Positions 1 through 7,164 of a stretch of DNA of 64,000 nucleotides are shown one piece after another; position 1 is the stretch's first letter; every line of letters begins with the position of its first letter. Both the position numbers and the translations under genes were made by a program. This stretch comes from Paenibacillus sp. FSL M7-0420 (GTDB lineage Bacteria; Bacillota; Bacilli; Paenibacillales; Paenibacillaceae), in contig NZ_JBBOCJ010000001.1 of assembly GCF_038002345.1 (NCBI RefSeq), forward strand, positions 6,758,001 to 6,822,000, in the 5' to 3' direction. A model generated the notes under the pieces. That model ran no database searches. It saw only the letters and a program-made list of their open reading frames with translations, and was not told where the DNA came from.

Positions 1-688
1 TCGCCGCCGCACTGCTCTCCAGCGAAGCCTTCCAGGCACGCAGCATGTGCAGATCCTGCGGCAGGAATTCCTCCAGCATATGGCTGAGCCCCAGATAGAG
101 CGGGCTGTCGGTTGCAGCGTTCATTCTCGCACAGAATTGTGGAGTCCACTTCAGCAGATGCTCTTCGAGGAACCTCTCCTGGATCTCCAGAAGCTCCATC
201 GCACTGCGGATCGAGAAGCTGTTGTACAGCATCCGTTCATGCAGCACGGCCATGAATTCCAGCTCAATGGCAATGTGGTCGTCGGCTTCGCCGCTGCACT
301 TCTTGAAGACAATCCCCGCCGAAGCGTACACATCCGAGAGCACGTTGCAGAATTCTTCCTCACGGCCCAGCTGAGCCGCTTCACGGGCTACGAAGGAGCT
401 GACCGCGCGCTCGTTCATCAGACGTTTGTATTCGAGTTTCTCTTTCTCACAGATGGCCGGTAGCATAGACGGCTCCTGGCTGCACAGATAACGCTTCAAT
501 TCACGGCCGCCTTCGGTCATCTCCGCAGCGACACTCATCTCACGGTTACGGCTCCACTGGGCGACCAGTGAGAGAGATGGTTTTCTTCCATAGAAGTCCA
601 CCAGCAGCTGATATATTAATCCCCGACTCTCCAGCCAGCGGCTGCAAGCCTCCGGCACGACAAGCGATGGAACAGTTGGTATGGTCAT
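1..688 (-). CDS. TorD/DmsD-family molybdoenzyme chaperone (3' end off window)
   Basis: The reading frame is open on the minus strand from an ATG at 688 to the window edge (229 codons, no stop reached). A GGAGG ribosome binding site lies just upstream. The product is mostly helical. It has the family pattern DDHIAIELEFMAVLHERM in the middle and HMLRAW near the C-terminus, as in cytoplasmic TorD/DmsD/NarJ-type chaperones. These bind the apo form or Tat signal of molybdopterin oxidoreductases and help insert the cofactor. About 200 residues is usual for the family, so little is missing. The divergent neighbour is moaA, which makes the cofactor. The rest of a DMSO- or nitrate-reductase-like operon probably lies to the left, which I infer and cannot see. 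Confidence 0.8.
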   Translation of the reverse strand, partial: MTIPTVPSLVVPEACSRWLESRGLIYQLLVDFYGRKPSLSLVAQWSRNREMSVAAEMTEGGRELKRYLCSQEPSMLPAICEKEKLEYKRLMNERAVSSFVAREAAQLGREEEFCNVLSDVYASAGIVFKKCSGEADDHIAIELEFMAVLHERMLYNSFSIRSAMELLEIQERFLEEHLLKWTPQFCARMNAATDSPLYLGLSHMLEEFLPQDLHMLRAWKASLESSAAA

Positions 689-1014
689 TTTGCAAATCCT
701 CCCTACATAGTTTGCCGGATACCCGGGGTATCCTTAGGGATCGCCGCCTGAGCCTTCCGGTATCATAGCTGTGCTTCGCAAAAGTAAAAGGTTCTAAAGT
801 TTGAATCTTCCGCACCTAAATTATATCGAAATTGATAAGCGCTTTCGGTGAGCATTCTATGACCATTCCCTGGAATTGTCGCACTTTTGTCATAATTAGG
901 CTGCTGCTTTGGCCTTCTGTCCCCCTATGCTTTAGATTGTCCGCTTGTGCATTGACGCAGCCGACTGCTTTCTTTAAAATTTAAACTAAAATCAACAGGT
1001 GAAGGAGCAACGCT
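689..1014. promoter_or_regulatory. Divergent intergenic region between the TorD-like gene and moaA
   Basis: There is no gene here; short frames lack ribosome binding sites. On the minus strand a TATAAT box (825-820) serves the chaperone gene but has no good -35 at 17 bp, which suggests activation by a regulator. I looked for Fnr-type TGTGA-N6-TCACA boxes like those at 25.6 and 28.7 kb and did not find one. A GGTGAAGGAG ribosome binding site ends the region in front of moaA. Confidence 0.4.
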
Positions 1015-2016
1015 ATGGAGCCGCTGACTGACCCTTTTGGACGCATACATGATTACCTCCGTATCTCGGTTACAGACCGCTGCAACCTGCGCTGTATCTA
1101 TTGTATGCCCGCCGAAGGAATGCAATTCCAGCCGCAGGACGAGATTATGAGCTACGAGGAAATTGCCGCTGTGGTGGAGGCGCTTGCGCCCCTGGGCCTG
1201 CGGAAGGTCCGGCTGACGGGGGGCGAACCGCTGGTCCGCAAGGATCTGGAGAAGCTGGTAGCCATGATCTCCGCTATACCCGGCATTGAAGATATCTCAT
1301 TGACGACGAACGGGCTGATGCTTCCTGCCAAAGCGGCTATCCTGAAGCAGGCCGGGCTGTCCCGGGTGAACATCAGCCTGGATTCGCTGCGGCCGGACCG
1401 CTTCTCGATGATTACCCGTGGCGGCGATGTTGCCAAGGTGCTGAAGGGAATTGAAGCCGCAGAAGCCGCCGGCCTGTCCCCGATCAAGCTGAATGTCGTG
1501 CTGATGAAAGGCATCAACGATGACGAGATCAAGGATTTCATCGCCTTGACCTTGAACGGCCCGCTCAATGTTCGCTTCATTGAATACATGCCGATCGGCA
1601 GCGCCAGCGATGCCTGGCGGCAGACCTATCTGCCGCTGGAGACTGTAGTAGAGGCCTGCAAGGAAGCTGGCTGGACCACCGAGGAGGCCGACATGCCCTC
1701 CGGGAATGGCCCTTCCCAGAACCGGCTTATCACCGGCGCGAAGGGAACCTTCGGGCTGATCCATCCGGTCAGCGAGCATTTCTGCGACAATTGCAACCGC
1801 CTGCGCCTGACCGCCGACGGCAACATCAAAGCCTGCCTGTACTGGCAGGACGAATATAATGTGCGCCCGCTGATCAGCGACCCTGCGGCGGTACAGGCCC
1901 TGTTCCGCGAGGCGCTCGGCAACAAGCCGCATAACCATGAAATGGCCCTGGCCCTGGAGCACAAAGCCCAGAGCCACACCCCCACCGCCCGCCGCATGTC
2001 GCAGATTGGGGGGTAG
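1015..2016 (+). CDS. moaA: GTP 3',8-cyclase MoaA (molybdenum cofactor biosynthesis)
   Basis: This radical-SAM enzyme converts GTP to 3',8-cyclo-7,8-dihydro-GTP, the first step of molybdopterin synthesis. The N-terminal CxxxCxxC cluster motif is seen in [12 protein letters not shown] (about residues 21-32). The C-terminal cluster motif is [18 protein letters not shown] (about residues 259-276). The protein ends in Gly-Gly, as active MoaA proteins do. The length of 333 residues is normal, and a GAAGGAG ribosome binding site precedes the ATG. The gene stands alone on this strand, divergent from a molybdoenzyme chaperone gene, so it probably supplies cofactor to the neighbouring reductase. Confidence 0.97.
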   Translation: MEPLTDPFGRIHDYLRISVTDRCNLRCIYCMPAEGMQFQPQDEIMSYEEIAAVVEALAPLGLRKVRLTGGEPLVRKDLEKLVAMISAIPGIEDISLTTNGLMLPAKAAILKQAGLSRVNISLDSLRPDRFSMITRGGDVAKVLKGIEAAEAAGLSPIKLNVVLMKGINDDEIKDFIALTLNGPLNVRFIEYMPIGSASDAWRQTYLPLETVVEACKEAGWTTEEADMPSGNGPSQNRLITGAKGTFGLIHPVSEHFCDNCNRLRLTADGNIKACLYWQDEYNVRPLISDPAAVQALFREALGNKPHNHEMALALEHKAQSHTPTARRMSQIGG

Positions 2017-2036
2017 GGCACGGAGACAAATGTAAC

Positions 2037-2062
2037 AGGCCCATGAACTTATTCATGGGCCT
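2037..2062 (+). terminator. Hairpin after moaA
   Basis: A perfect 11-bp stem (AGGCCCATGAA with its complement) and a 4-nt loop lie 20 bp after the moaA stop. The T tract is weak, so termination may be partial. Confidence 0.6.
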
Positions 2063-2070
2063 ATTCTAAA

Positions 2071-2099
2071 AAGACCTGGAAGAGTTACTTCCAGGTCTT
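2071..2099. repeat. Perfect inverted repeat beside the transposase remnant
   Basis: AAGACCTGGAAG pairs perfectly with its complement around a 5-nt loop. It lies between the moaA terminator and the 3' end of the transposase remnant. It may be a second terminator or a relic of the insertion sequence end. Confidence 0.5.
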
Positions 2100-2122
2100 G
2101 CAAACTTTATGTTTGTCAAACT

Positions 2123-2683
2123 TTAAGCGAGGCATAGATCATCGAACTTGCCGGAAGTACCGTCATTGTACTCAGCGAGGACAGGTACCCTCGGGTGAAT
2201 TTCATCAAAAATGTATTTCAAAAACCCATAAGCGGCAAGGGCCACAAACACATGCAGCTTAATGCCTCCTCTGAATTTTTTATACGGGGCCCAAGGCATG
2301 CGGGAGTTTGCCGCCGTAATCGTCGCCTAGTCAATAAGCAGAAGATCTTTAGGCAGATTCAGGTCCCGCCGGGTTTGCCGGTTACATTTCTAGACGAGCA
2401 TTTGAAACAGATGTTTGAAGATATCGTAAGGGACTTCACCGGCTTTGTCAGAAAGGGTGGAGTAATAAACCTTGGGCAGATCGTAGTTCGAGCCCACGCG
2501 GGCACTTTGACGGAAGCCGACCCATTGGTGGTAACAAGCTTGGACAAAGTAATCGAACAACACACCGACGGTCATTTTGGTTCCTGTATCCTCATAGTCC
2601 TCGGTTTCCCCAGTCACCCTTTGGACTTCTTCTGGCGTTAATACTTGTTTGAACACTGCCAAGAATGGGGTAAGTTTATTCAT
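2123..2683 (-). pseudogene. IS4-type DDE transposase remnant with two in-frame stops
   Basis: One continuous minus-strand frame runs from ATG 2683 to a TAA at 2123 (187 codons) but is interrupted by two TAG codons. The first comes after FKHLFQMLV and the second within LLLID*ATITA, where IS4-type transposases have the catalytic Asp of an IVDST motif. The N-terminal part has the usual YSTLS and the later part KKFRGGIKLHVFVAL. The central and C-terminal catalytic residues are missing, since a full IS4 transposase is about 350-450 residues. No reading-frame shift was found, only nonsense changes and a large deletion. It marks the left edge of the AT-rich island. Confidence 0.8.
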
Positions 2684-2968
2684 GAGGTCGCCTCATTTCG
2701 GTTTGGTTTGGTTGTACTTACCATTACCCGAAATGGCGTCCTTTTTTGTCCCTTCACTTGGAAATTAACACACTTACAAAATCATGAATATAAGCTGGTT
2801 TATCAGTTTGACTTCTATGAAATAATTGACTTTTATTTTACTCTAAAATCCGCTATAGTTGGTTATTTCTATCGTGATTCGTTTTGAAAGCCGCCACAAG
2901 GACGCACTGTTGTGCTCTCACAGATTCAATGATCTGTCCTGTCATTTCTTCTAGTAAATAAAAAAAGT
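2684..2968. other. AT-rich intergenic stretch, no gene seen
   Basis: About 285 bp of AT-rich DNA lie between the transposase remnant and the promoter at 2970. Open frames here lack ribosome binding sites and recognisable products. I see no clear terminal inverted repeat of the insertion sequence. Confidence 0.5.
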
Positions 2969-2998
2969 ATTGCGTAACGAAACGCAATATAATATAAT
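2969..2998 (+). promoter_or_regulatory. Promoter with palindromic operator (island element A)
   Basis: A 20-bp interrupted palindrome, ATTGCGT-N6-ACGCAAT (2969-2988), runs into TATAATATAAT. TTGCGT (2970-2975) and the second TATAAT (2993-2998) are 17 bp apart and make a plausible sigma-A promoter. The spacer holds ACGAAACG, an element that recurs in the spacers of the promoters at 6666-6694 and 6810-6838. Transcription would read into the 345-residue protein gene. Confidence 0.55.
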
Positions 2999-3103
2999 AT
3001 GAATACGAACAGCGCTACTATTGTTAATAGACAAATTCACTGCAATTATCCGGAGATTGAAGAGAACCGTTGTCTTTATTGTAATAGATTCTGTTCGTGC
3101 AAC

Positions 3104-3127
3104 TATAATGCGTAACATGACGTTACG
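3104..3127 (+). promoter_or_regulatory. TATAAT box followed by a perfect palindrome CGTAAC-N5-GTTACG
   Basis: TATAAT at 3104-3109 is followed at once by a perfect 6+6 palindrome (3111-3127) and then the AGGAGG ribosome binding site of the next gene. The half-site resembles GTTACG in front of the ribbon-helix-helix operon. It may be a second operator or a second promoter for the same gene. Confidence 0.4.
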
Positions 3128-3149
3128 ATACATTAGGAGGAATTTTATT

Positions 3150-4187
3150 ATGCCATGTTCACAAGTTAATTTAGGTGCAGTTACAATGTCTGCTCCAGCG
3201 GAGTATTCAACATCTTTTGGGTATACACCGATTTCTGGAACAAGATTGTATGTGTGTGACAATCCTGAACCGTTGATTTCTAATTACTTTACCAATGCCT
3301 CTATGATCACACTGTGGGAAGACCAAGTACCTGCAACTTTGAAGGTAAAGTATCGAGTATTTATGTGGCACCATAATGAAACAGGCAATCAGATTAAATA
3401 TGGTTTGACAGTGGGGAGCGCTGGTTCTCCGATAACCGTAAGTGAAATCAAGTTTGAAACTGCAGTCACCACTAATGGCGGTGATATTCTTACAAACGCT
3501 GGACAATGTTTAGCTAAAGCACTTCTTGGGAAAACGCTAACCTCAGGAACTGCAGATATTAGTGTTCCAACTAATGGTGTTCGAACAGTAAAAGAATTTA
3601 CTCTCGAAAAAAACGAAGTAAGAGGAGTTATAATGGAGTTTACTCTTACTAGTGCCAATCTTATGGTCGCAAAGATCCGTACTGTGGCAGCCAAAAATGC
3701 TGCTCAAGTATTAAATACTCACCAAGGTCCCGTTATCGGAACTGTTCTTACTCACCCTAGAGGTACTTGGAATTACGCTGATGTTCAAGGTGATAATTTC
3801 ACATTGTCGCTTGGCAGTAGTAACGTTTCAAATAGCGTAGGCATCCTCGGTACTCCAGCAGTTTTTCCTGAATACTCAAGCAATGATACAGTATACCCTA
3901 ACCCTGGTTCTTATGGAGGGATTTATAATGTAAACATTACAATTACTAATACCTCAGGACGTGCTCAAACCGCTAATCTTTACCTTAATCCACGCGGTGG
4001 GCTATATGCCGGAGCTATTAAGGTAGGTAGCAATGCAGTTAATGGTATTAACAAGGTAAAAGCAGGTGAAGCAGTAAAAGTTGGCGCATTCTCGCTTGCT
4101 ATTGGGCAATCTATTACAGTCCCAGTACAACTAACTACTGCTGGAGGTAGTTCTACACCAATTGGTTTCTTCGTTCGTGGTTTGTAA
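3150..4187 (+). CDS. Unknown 345-residue protein, beta-rich
   Basis: I do not recognise this protein. The start at ATG 3150 is chosen for its TTAGGAGGAA ribosome binding site. The frame stays open upstream to a TTG at 3021, but that segment has no ribosome binding site. There is no signal peptide and no transmembrane segment. The sequence is rich in Thr, Ser, Val, Asn and Gly, with many short alternating beta-type stretches. The C-terminal third (YNVNITITNTSGRAQTANLY) reads like an Ig-like or jelly-roll fold. Codon use is AT-rich, unlike the backbone. Upstream lie two palindromes, and a strong terminator follows. Two stalk-domain genes come next on the same strand. A structural or surface role is possible but is only inference. 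Confidence 0.75.
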   Translation: MPCSQVNLGAVTMSAPAEYSTSFGYTPISGTRLYVCDNPEPLISNYFTNASMITLWEDQVPATLKVKYRVFMWHHNETGNQIKYGLTVGSAGSPITVSEIKFETAVTTNGGDILTNAGQCLAKALLGKTLTSGTADISVPTNGVRTVKEFTLEKNEVRGVIMEFTLTSANLMVAKIRTVAAKNAAQVLNTHQGPVIGTVLTHPRGTWNYADVQGDNFTLSLGSSNVSNSVGILGTPAVFPEYSSNDTVYPNPGSYGGIYNVNITITNTSGRAQTANLYLNPRGGLYAGAIKVGSNAVNGINKVKAGEAVKVGAFSLAIGQSITVPVQLTTAGGSSTPIGFFVRGL

Positions 4188-4200
4188 ATCTTAATTAATA

Positions 4201-4232
4201 AAGAGCCGATTCCTTTCAAGGAGTCGGCTCTT
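4201..4232 (+). terminator. Strong terminator after the 345-residue protein gene
   Basis: A near-perfect 15-bp stem starting AAGAGCCGA has a 2-nt loop and ends in CTCTTT. Confidence 0.85.
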
Positions 4233-4345
4233 TACTGTGGAGAATAATAATAAATTCCATTTCAAAGAATTTTTTGGTTTAATAGTAACATAGAGTGGAT
4301 AATATACGTCTAAATACATGAATAACAATTTTGGAGGGAATAACG

Positions 4346-4981
4346 ATGAGAAATTGGAAAAAAATATGTGTATCTGCTGTTCTTTTCACTTCCGTGTTCA
4401 GTGCAGGCGCTTATGCTGCAACTACGGTTCCTAAAATTTTTGTTAATGGTAATCAAGTACAAACAAGTGTACAGCCTAAAATTATTAATGGTTCTGTTTT
4501 TGTTCCTCTTCGTGCTATATCAGAAGGCCTAGGAGTCAATATTCAATGGGATAATAAGGCGAAAAATGTATACGTAGATTCTGATCCTAATTTCAAAACA
4601 GAAACAGGTAGTGTAACATATGTTTCAAAACGTAATTTAGCACTTAAGTGGATAATGTCTTATGACGAGAGAATGGAAGAAGAGGTCCTTAAGTTAGTGG
4701 CTCCAAATTTCATAACTGATATTTATGATGTACAATCTTTTCCTGTAGGAAACTACAATCTGGGTAGTATTGTTGATATGAGAGTTATTGGACAATCCAC
4801 AAATGGACTTACTGTTCGAATCGTTCAACGAGTCACTGCAGAAGATGACTATAAAGTAAAAGTAGAAAAATGGGATTTCACATTTGAGAATAATAAGATT
4901 AAATCTGTAAAAGTTGTACCGAAATCCACAAAATATTTAGATCGTTATACGTTATTTCCAGGAACAAGCTTTGGTATATAA
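4346..4981 (+). CDS. Secreted stalk-domain (copper amine oxidase N-terminal-like) protein
   Basis: The start is ATG 4346 behind TTGGAGGGAA. The 211-residue product begins with a clear Sec signal peptide: MRNWKK, a hydrophobic core, then a likely AYA-A cleavage near residue 24. Residues of about 28-80 form the copper amine oxidase N-terminal-like (stalk) fold that is common in paenibacilli, with KIFVNGNQV, then VFVPLRAISEGLGVNIQWD and NVYVDSDP. The remaining 130 residues are not recognised. No catalytic amine oxidase domain is present. The protein is probably exported, either wall-associated or free. A related but broken gene follows. Confidence 0.8.
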   Translation: MRNWKKICVSAVLFTSVFSAGAYAATTVPKIFVNGNQVQTSVQPKIINGSVFVPLRAISEGLGVNIQWDNKAKNVYVDSDPNFKTETGSVTYVSKRNLALKWIMSYDERMEEEVLKLVAPNFITDIYDVQSFPVGNYNLGSIVDMRVIGQSTNGLTVRIVQRVTAEDDYKVKVEKWDFTFENNKIKSVKVVPKSTKYLDRYTLFPGTSFGI

Positions 4982-5040
4982 TTTATTTGGTTTAAGCTCA
5001 TTATTCTAATATAGGGTGATGAGCTTTGAGCTCTGAGGAT

Positions 5041-5551
5041 CCGAACCCTCGATTCACTTGGCTTAGCTGTTCATGGGATTCCCAATCTCATACTGCAACA
5101 ATTACCAATTCTACAAAAGACACTTTTAAGATGACTCAAGGACTATCTATAGCCAGTAAAAATGGATAGTGTAGCCAACAACTACAACGGACGCATGATG
5201 GTGGCAGCACGTTTTGTTAGTGAAGCCTTTGGCCACAGTGTCTACTATGAGGGGACTCGCGGCATACTATTTGTAACGAGCAAGGATTACACAGTTGATT
5301 CGACTAAGCTTACATCAAGTAATATACAAGAAGCTCGTATAGCAGCTATTTCTTTACCCATTCAATATTCATTTAATTCTGATCGCCAAGCAGAAAGTGA
5401 TAAAAATTTAACTTACACTTACATTTTCGCCGCTAATGATGCCACTCGCTATATATATGAGAACGGCGCAGTCTCTACTGTAATTGAAATTAAGGATAAT
5501 AAGACAAAAGCAGTCTATGGAGAAATAATTCAACCTATTCCCCTGCCATAG
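5041..5551 (+). pseudogene. Broken second stalk-domain protein gene
   Basis: Two fragments in different frames together resemble one stalk-domain protein. Frame one (about 5041-5169) reads FTWLSCSWDSQSHTATITNS and ends at a TAG. Frame two (ATG 5162 to 5551) continues with NGRMMVAARFVSEAFGHSVY, the usual second half of the fold, and then an unrecognised C-terminal part. The start, signal peptide and first strands are missing. The join needs a shift of one base near 5160. No ribosome binding site precedes ATG 5162, so the 129-residue frame is probably not translated. Confidence 0.65.
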
Positions 5552-5572
5552 CTAAGCGTATACAAACTCAAC

Positions 5573-5610
5573 AAAAAGCGACAGTCCGATTTCATGGACT
5601 GCCGCTTTTT
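5573..5610 (+). terminator. Terminator after the broken stalk-domain gene
   Basis: A 15-bp stem (AAAAAGCG-CAGTCC with its complement, one mismatch) ends in a run of five T. Confidence 0.85.
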
Positions 5611-5737
5611 GTTGCATTTATCTACTTCATCCCTTGAAATTATAAAGCAACAAAAAACATCAATATTGTAACCTGAAAAATCGAAACATATCAGGCCTGA
5701 AGCACGTAAAAGATATACTCCTGTGGAAATTTAACCC

Positions 5738-5766
5738 TTAACATGCGAACAAACGTTTGGTATAAT
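5738..5766 (+). promoter_or_regulatory. Sigma-A promoter with an embedded LexA (SOS) box
   Basis: TTAACA (5738-5743) and TATAAT (5761-5766) are exactly 17 bp apart. The spacer contains CGAACAAACGTTTG (5746-5759), which fits the Gram-positive LexA/DinR consensus CGAAC-N4-GTTYG almost perfectly. A LexA dimer there would block RNA polymerase, so the downstream gene should be induced by DNA damage. Confidence 0.75.
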
Positions 5767-5818
5767 GAACAAACCAAGTATAGGAAACGGCATTCACTTA
5801 AAAGGGGGCTCTTATCAT

Positions 5819-6100
5819 ATGTTATTCAAGGAAAATCAATTAACCAGTGTCTCTTCATATGTAAAGCAACATATTATGGAGATCATCGAAGCAAGTACAA
5901 CCTCTCAATTTCATTGTCATGTAACAAAAGAAATTCCTAACTTTTATGTCTACCTCATAGAAGATAATAGATCAGAAAACTATTCTGTCTTACATGTCTT
6001 TTCGTATGACCTAATTAGTCCAGATTACTCCTATCAACAATTCACTATTGACCAAATCCATAAAATGTATCAATACGTTAAAGAGGCTAATTTTATTTAG
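5819..6100 (+). CDS. Unknown 93-residue protein under a LexA-type promoter
   Basis: I do not recognise this protein. The ATG at 5819 follows AAAGGGGG with good spacing. Upstream starts at 5743 or 5765 overlap the promoter and can be dismissed. The product is a small soluble mixed alpha/beta protein with no signal peptide. Its N-terminus (MLFKENQLTSVSSYVKQHI) looks helical. The SOS promoter and the plasmid- or phage-like setting suggest a damage-response role of a mobile element, but this is inference. Its stop codon sits in a hairpin shared with the convergent gene. Confidence 0.7.
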   Translation: MLFKENQLTSVSSYVKQHIMEIIEASTTSQFHCHVTKEIPNFYVYLIEDNRSENYSVLHVFSYDLISPDYSYQQFTIDQIHKMYQYVKEANFI

Positions 6101-6108
6101 CCTCTTTT
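6080..6108. terminator. Bidirectional terminator overlapping both convergent stop codons
   Basis: AAAGAGGCTAA pairs perfectly with its complement. The downstream arm carries the stop codons of both the 5819 gene (plus) and the 6257 gene (minus). T and A runs flank it on both sides. Confidence 0.8.
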
Positions 6109-6257
6109 TCCTTTATTACACGTTCATATTCTTCTTCAATAGTTTTAGATAATAGTTCGGTTGCTGTCATATTAAGTTTTTTTGCGGCTGCAGCTAATTG
6201 CGACTTTATATAAACAGGTACGTCATAATGAAATTTCACCTTATTTCCGTATGCCAT
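6093..6257 (-). CDS. Small ribbon-helix-helix-like protein (54 residues)
   Basis: The start is ATG 6257 behind ACAGGAG with 9-nt spacing. A longer frame from 6305 overlaps the preceding gene and has no ribosome binding site. The pattern is a short beta strand (NKVKFHYDVP) followed by two helices (VYIKSQLAAAAKKLNMTATELLS, described in two parts here as VYIKSQLAAAAKK and NMTATELLS), typical of CopG/Arc-type ribbon-helix-helix DNA-binding proteins. It lies 16 bp behind a second gene with the same C-terminal pattern. The pair is probably an operon from the promoter at 6666-6694. It is likely a repressor or copy-control protein of the island; the target sites are inferred. Confidence 0.65.
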   Translation of the reverse strand: MAYGNKVKFHYDVPVYIKSQLAAAAKKLNMTATELLSKTIEEEYERVIKEKEAK

Positions 6258-6273
6258 TGGTCGATCACTCCTG

Positions 6274-6639
6274 TCATCCCATAATTTCTTGGTATTTATT
6301 CTCAATAATACGAATTAATAATTGAGTTGCTGATATTTCTTGTAATGCCGCTGCTTCAATTAGTTTCTCCTTGATTTCAGGCTGGAATTCATAGGGTAAC
6401 TTTAGCTTAGGTTCTACCATACGGCCATCTAATGTTTTTTCAGCATCCAAGGCAAGTTTTACTAAAGAATCTAAGGATGAATCATTTGAAGCCTCTCTTC
6501 CATACTTGGGCAACACACGTACCAGATAGTTTTTTAAAGCCTTTTGATTTTCCTCCGGTATTTCTATACCAAGATTCTCACCACTAATTTTAATATTACA
6601 ATCAACCATCAAGCCAAATAAGTTGATACTATACTTCAT
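6274..6639 (-). CDS. Ribbon-helix-helix-like protein with N-terminal extension (121 residues)
   Basis: The start is ATG 6639 behind GGAGGGGAAAT. The C-terminal 45 residues (LPYEFQPEIKEKLIEAAALQ, then EISATQLLIRIIENKYQEI) match the strand-helix-helix layout of the next gene, so the two look like paralogues. The first 75 residues form a separate unknown domain beginning MKYSINLFGLMVDC. There is no signal peptide. The gene is AT-rich like the rest of the island. Its own promoter carries the putative operator, which would fit autoregulation. An antitoxin-like role is possible, but no toxin gene is evident beside it. Confidence 0.6.
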   Translation of the reverse strand: MKYSINLFGLMVDCNIKISGENLGIEIPEENQKALKNYLVRVLPKYGREASNDSSLDSLVKLALDAEKTLDGRMVEPKLKLPYEFQPEIKEKLIEAAALQEISATQLLIRIIENKYQEIMG

Positions 6640-6665
6640 ATTTCCCCTCCTTATCATCTATGAAT

Positions 6666-6694
6666 ATTATATAGCGATTCGTAACCCCTCACAA
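6666..6694 (-). promoter_or_regulatory. Promoter of the ribbon-helix-helix operon (island element D)
   Basis: On the minus strand TTGTGA (6694-6689) and TATAAT (6671-6666) are 17 bp apart. The spacer contains GTTACGAATCGC, which carries the ACG-www-CG core also found in elements A and C. Confidence 0.55.
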
Positions 6695-6809
6695 TATTTA
6701 TTCCTCTTTGAATACTAATCTCACTTGAATTCGAGCATATATTTTAACTTATTTTTATTATAGCTTATTTGATATGCCATATTACCACAAAATATACCTC
6801 CTCAAAATA

Positions 6810-6838
6810 TAGCGTTACGTTTCGTTATGTATTATAAT
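6810..6838 (+). promoter_or_regulatory. Promoter of the YvrJ-like gene (island element C)
   Basis: TAGCGT (6810-6815) and TATAAT (6833-6838) are 17 bp apart, with TACGTTTCG in the spacer. Aligned over 29 bp, 20 positions match the promoter at 2970-2998, including GCGT, ACG, CG and TATAAT at identical positions. Confidence 0.55.
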
Positions 6839-6865
6839 AAAAATAACGAAAGGAGGTTTTTTCTT

Positions 6866-7087
6866 ATGGATCTACAGGCTGTTGTCCAGCTAATAGGAAA
6901 TGTTGGATTCCCGATTGCACTTTCTCTAATTCTTCTTCAGACGGTACTGGTTAAATTCAATCAACAAATGGATGGATTAGAGAAACGCTTGGCTCAACTT
7001 GATAAGACAATGAATCTGCTTGTCAAAACGTTTCATCAAAGTACGTCAAAAACAGCTATTCGTCAGGACAAAAAGGAAACAGATTAA
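6866..7087 (+). CDS. YvrJ-family small membrane protein
   Basis: The ATG at 6866 follows a strong AAAGGAGG. The 73-residue product has one N-terminal membrane segment (IGNVGFPIALSLILLQTVLV, about residues 9-28), then a coiled-coil-like amphipathic stretch (MDGLEKRLAQLDKTMNLLVK) and a charged tail. The IGNVGFPI signature is that of the YvrJ family, which resembles the BhlA/UviB holin-like peptides. The function of YvrJ is not known. The gene is transcribed from the element C promoter and ends in a good hairpin. Confidence 0.75.
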   Translation: MDLQAVVQLIGNVGFPIALSLILLQTVLVKFNQQMDGLEKRLAQLDKTMNLLVKTFHQSTSKTAIRQDKKETD

Positions 7088-7104
7088 TGTATATGCCTAA
7101 CGTC

Positions 7105-7140
7105 CAACGGCCGAGATTCCAGAAGGATTCTCAGCCGTTG
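7105..7140 (+). terminator. Terminator after the YvrJ-like gene
   Basis: A 16-bp stem beginning CAACGGC, with two mismatches, closes on a 4-nt loop. It also lies just beyond the end of the convergent receptor gene. Confidence 0.7.
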
Positions 7141-7164
7141 TGTAAGGAATGTCTAATATGTGCT

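Noticed and set aside
689-1014. Fnr box upstream of moaA
   Set aside because: No TGTGA-N6-TCACA-like pair could be found, although the neighbouring function would suggest one.
3021-3149. N-terminal extension of the 345-residue protein from a TTG at 3021
   Set aside because: It has no ribosome binding site, crosses a palindrome and TATAAT box, and the ATG at 3150 has a strong one.
7088-7164. Pre-peptide gene after the first receptor
   Set aside because: No start codon with a signal-peptide-like frame is found on the minus strand; only a terminator hairpin is present.
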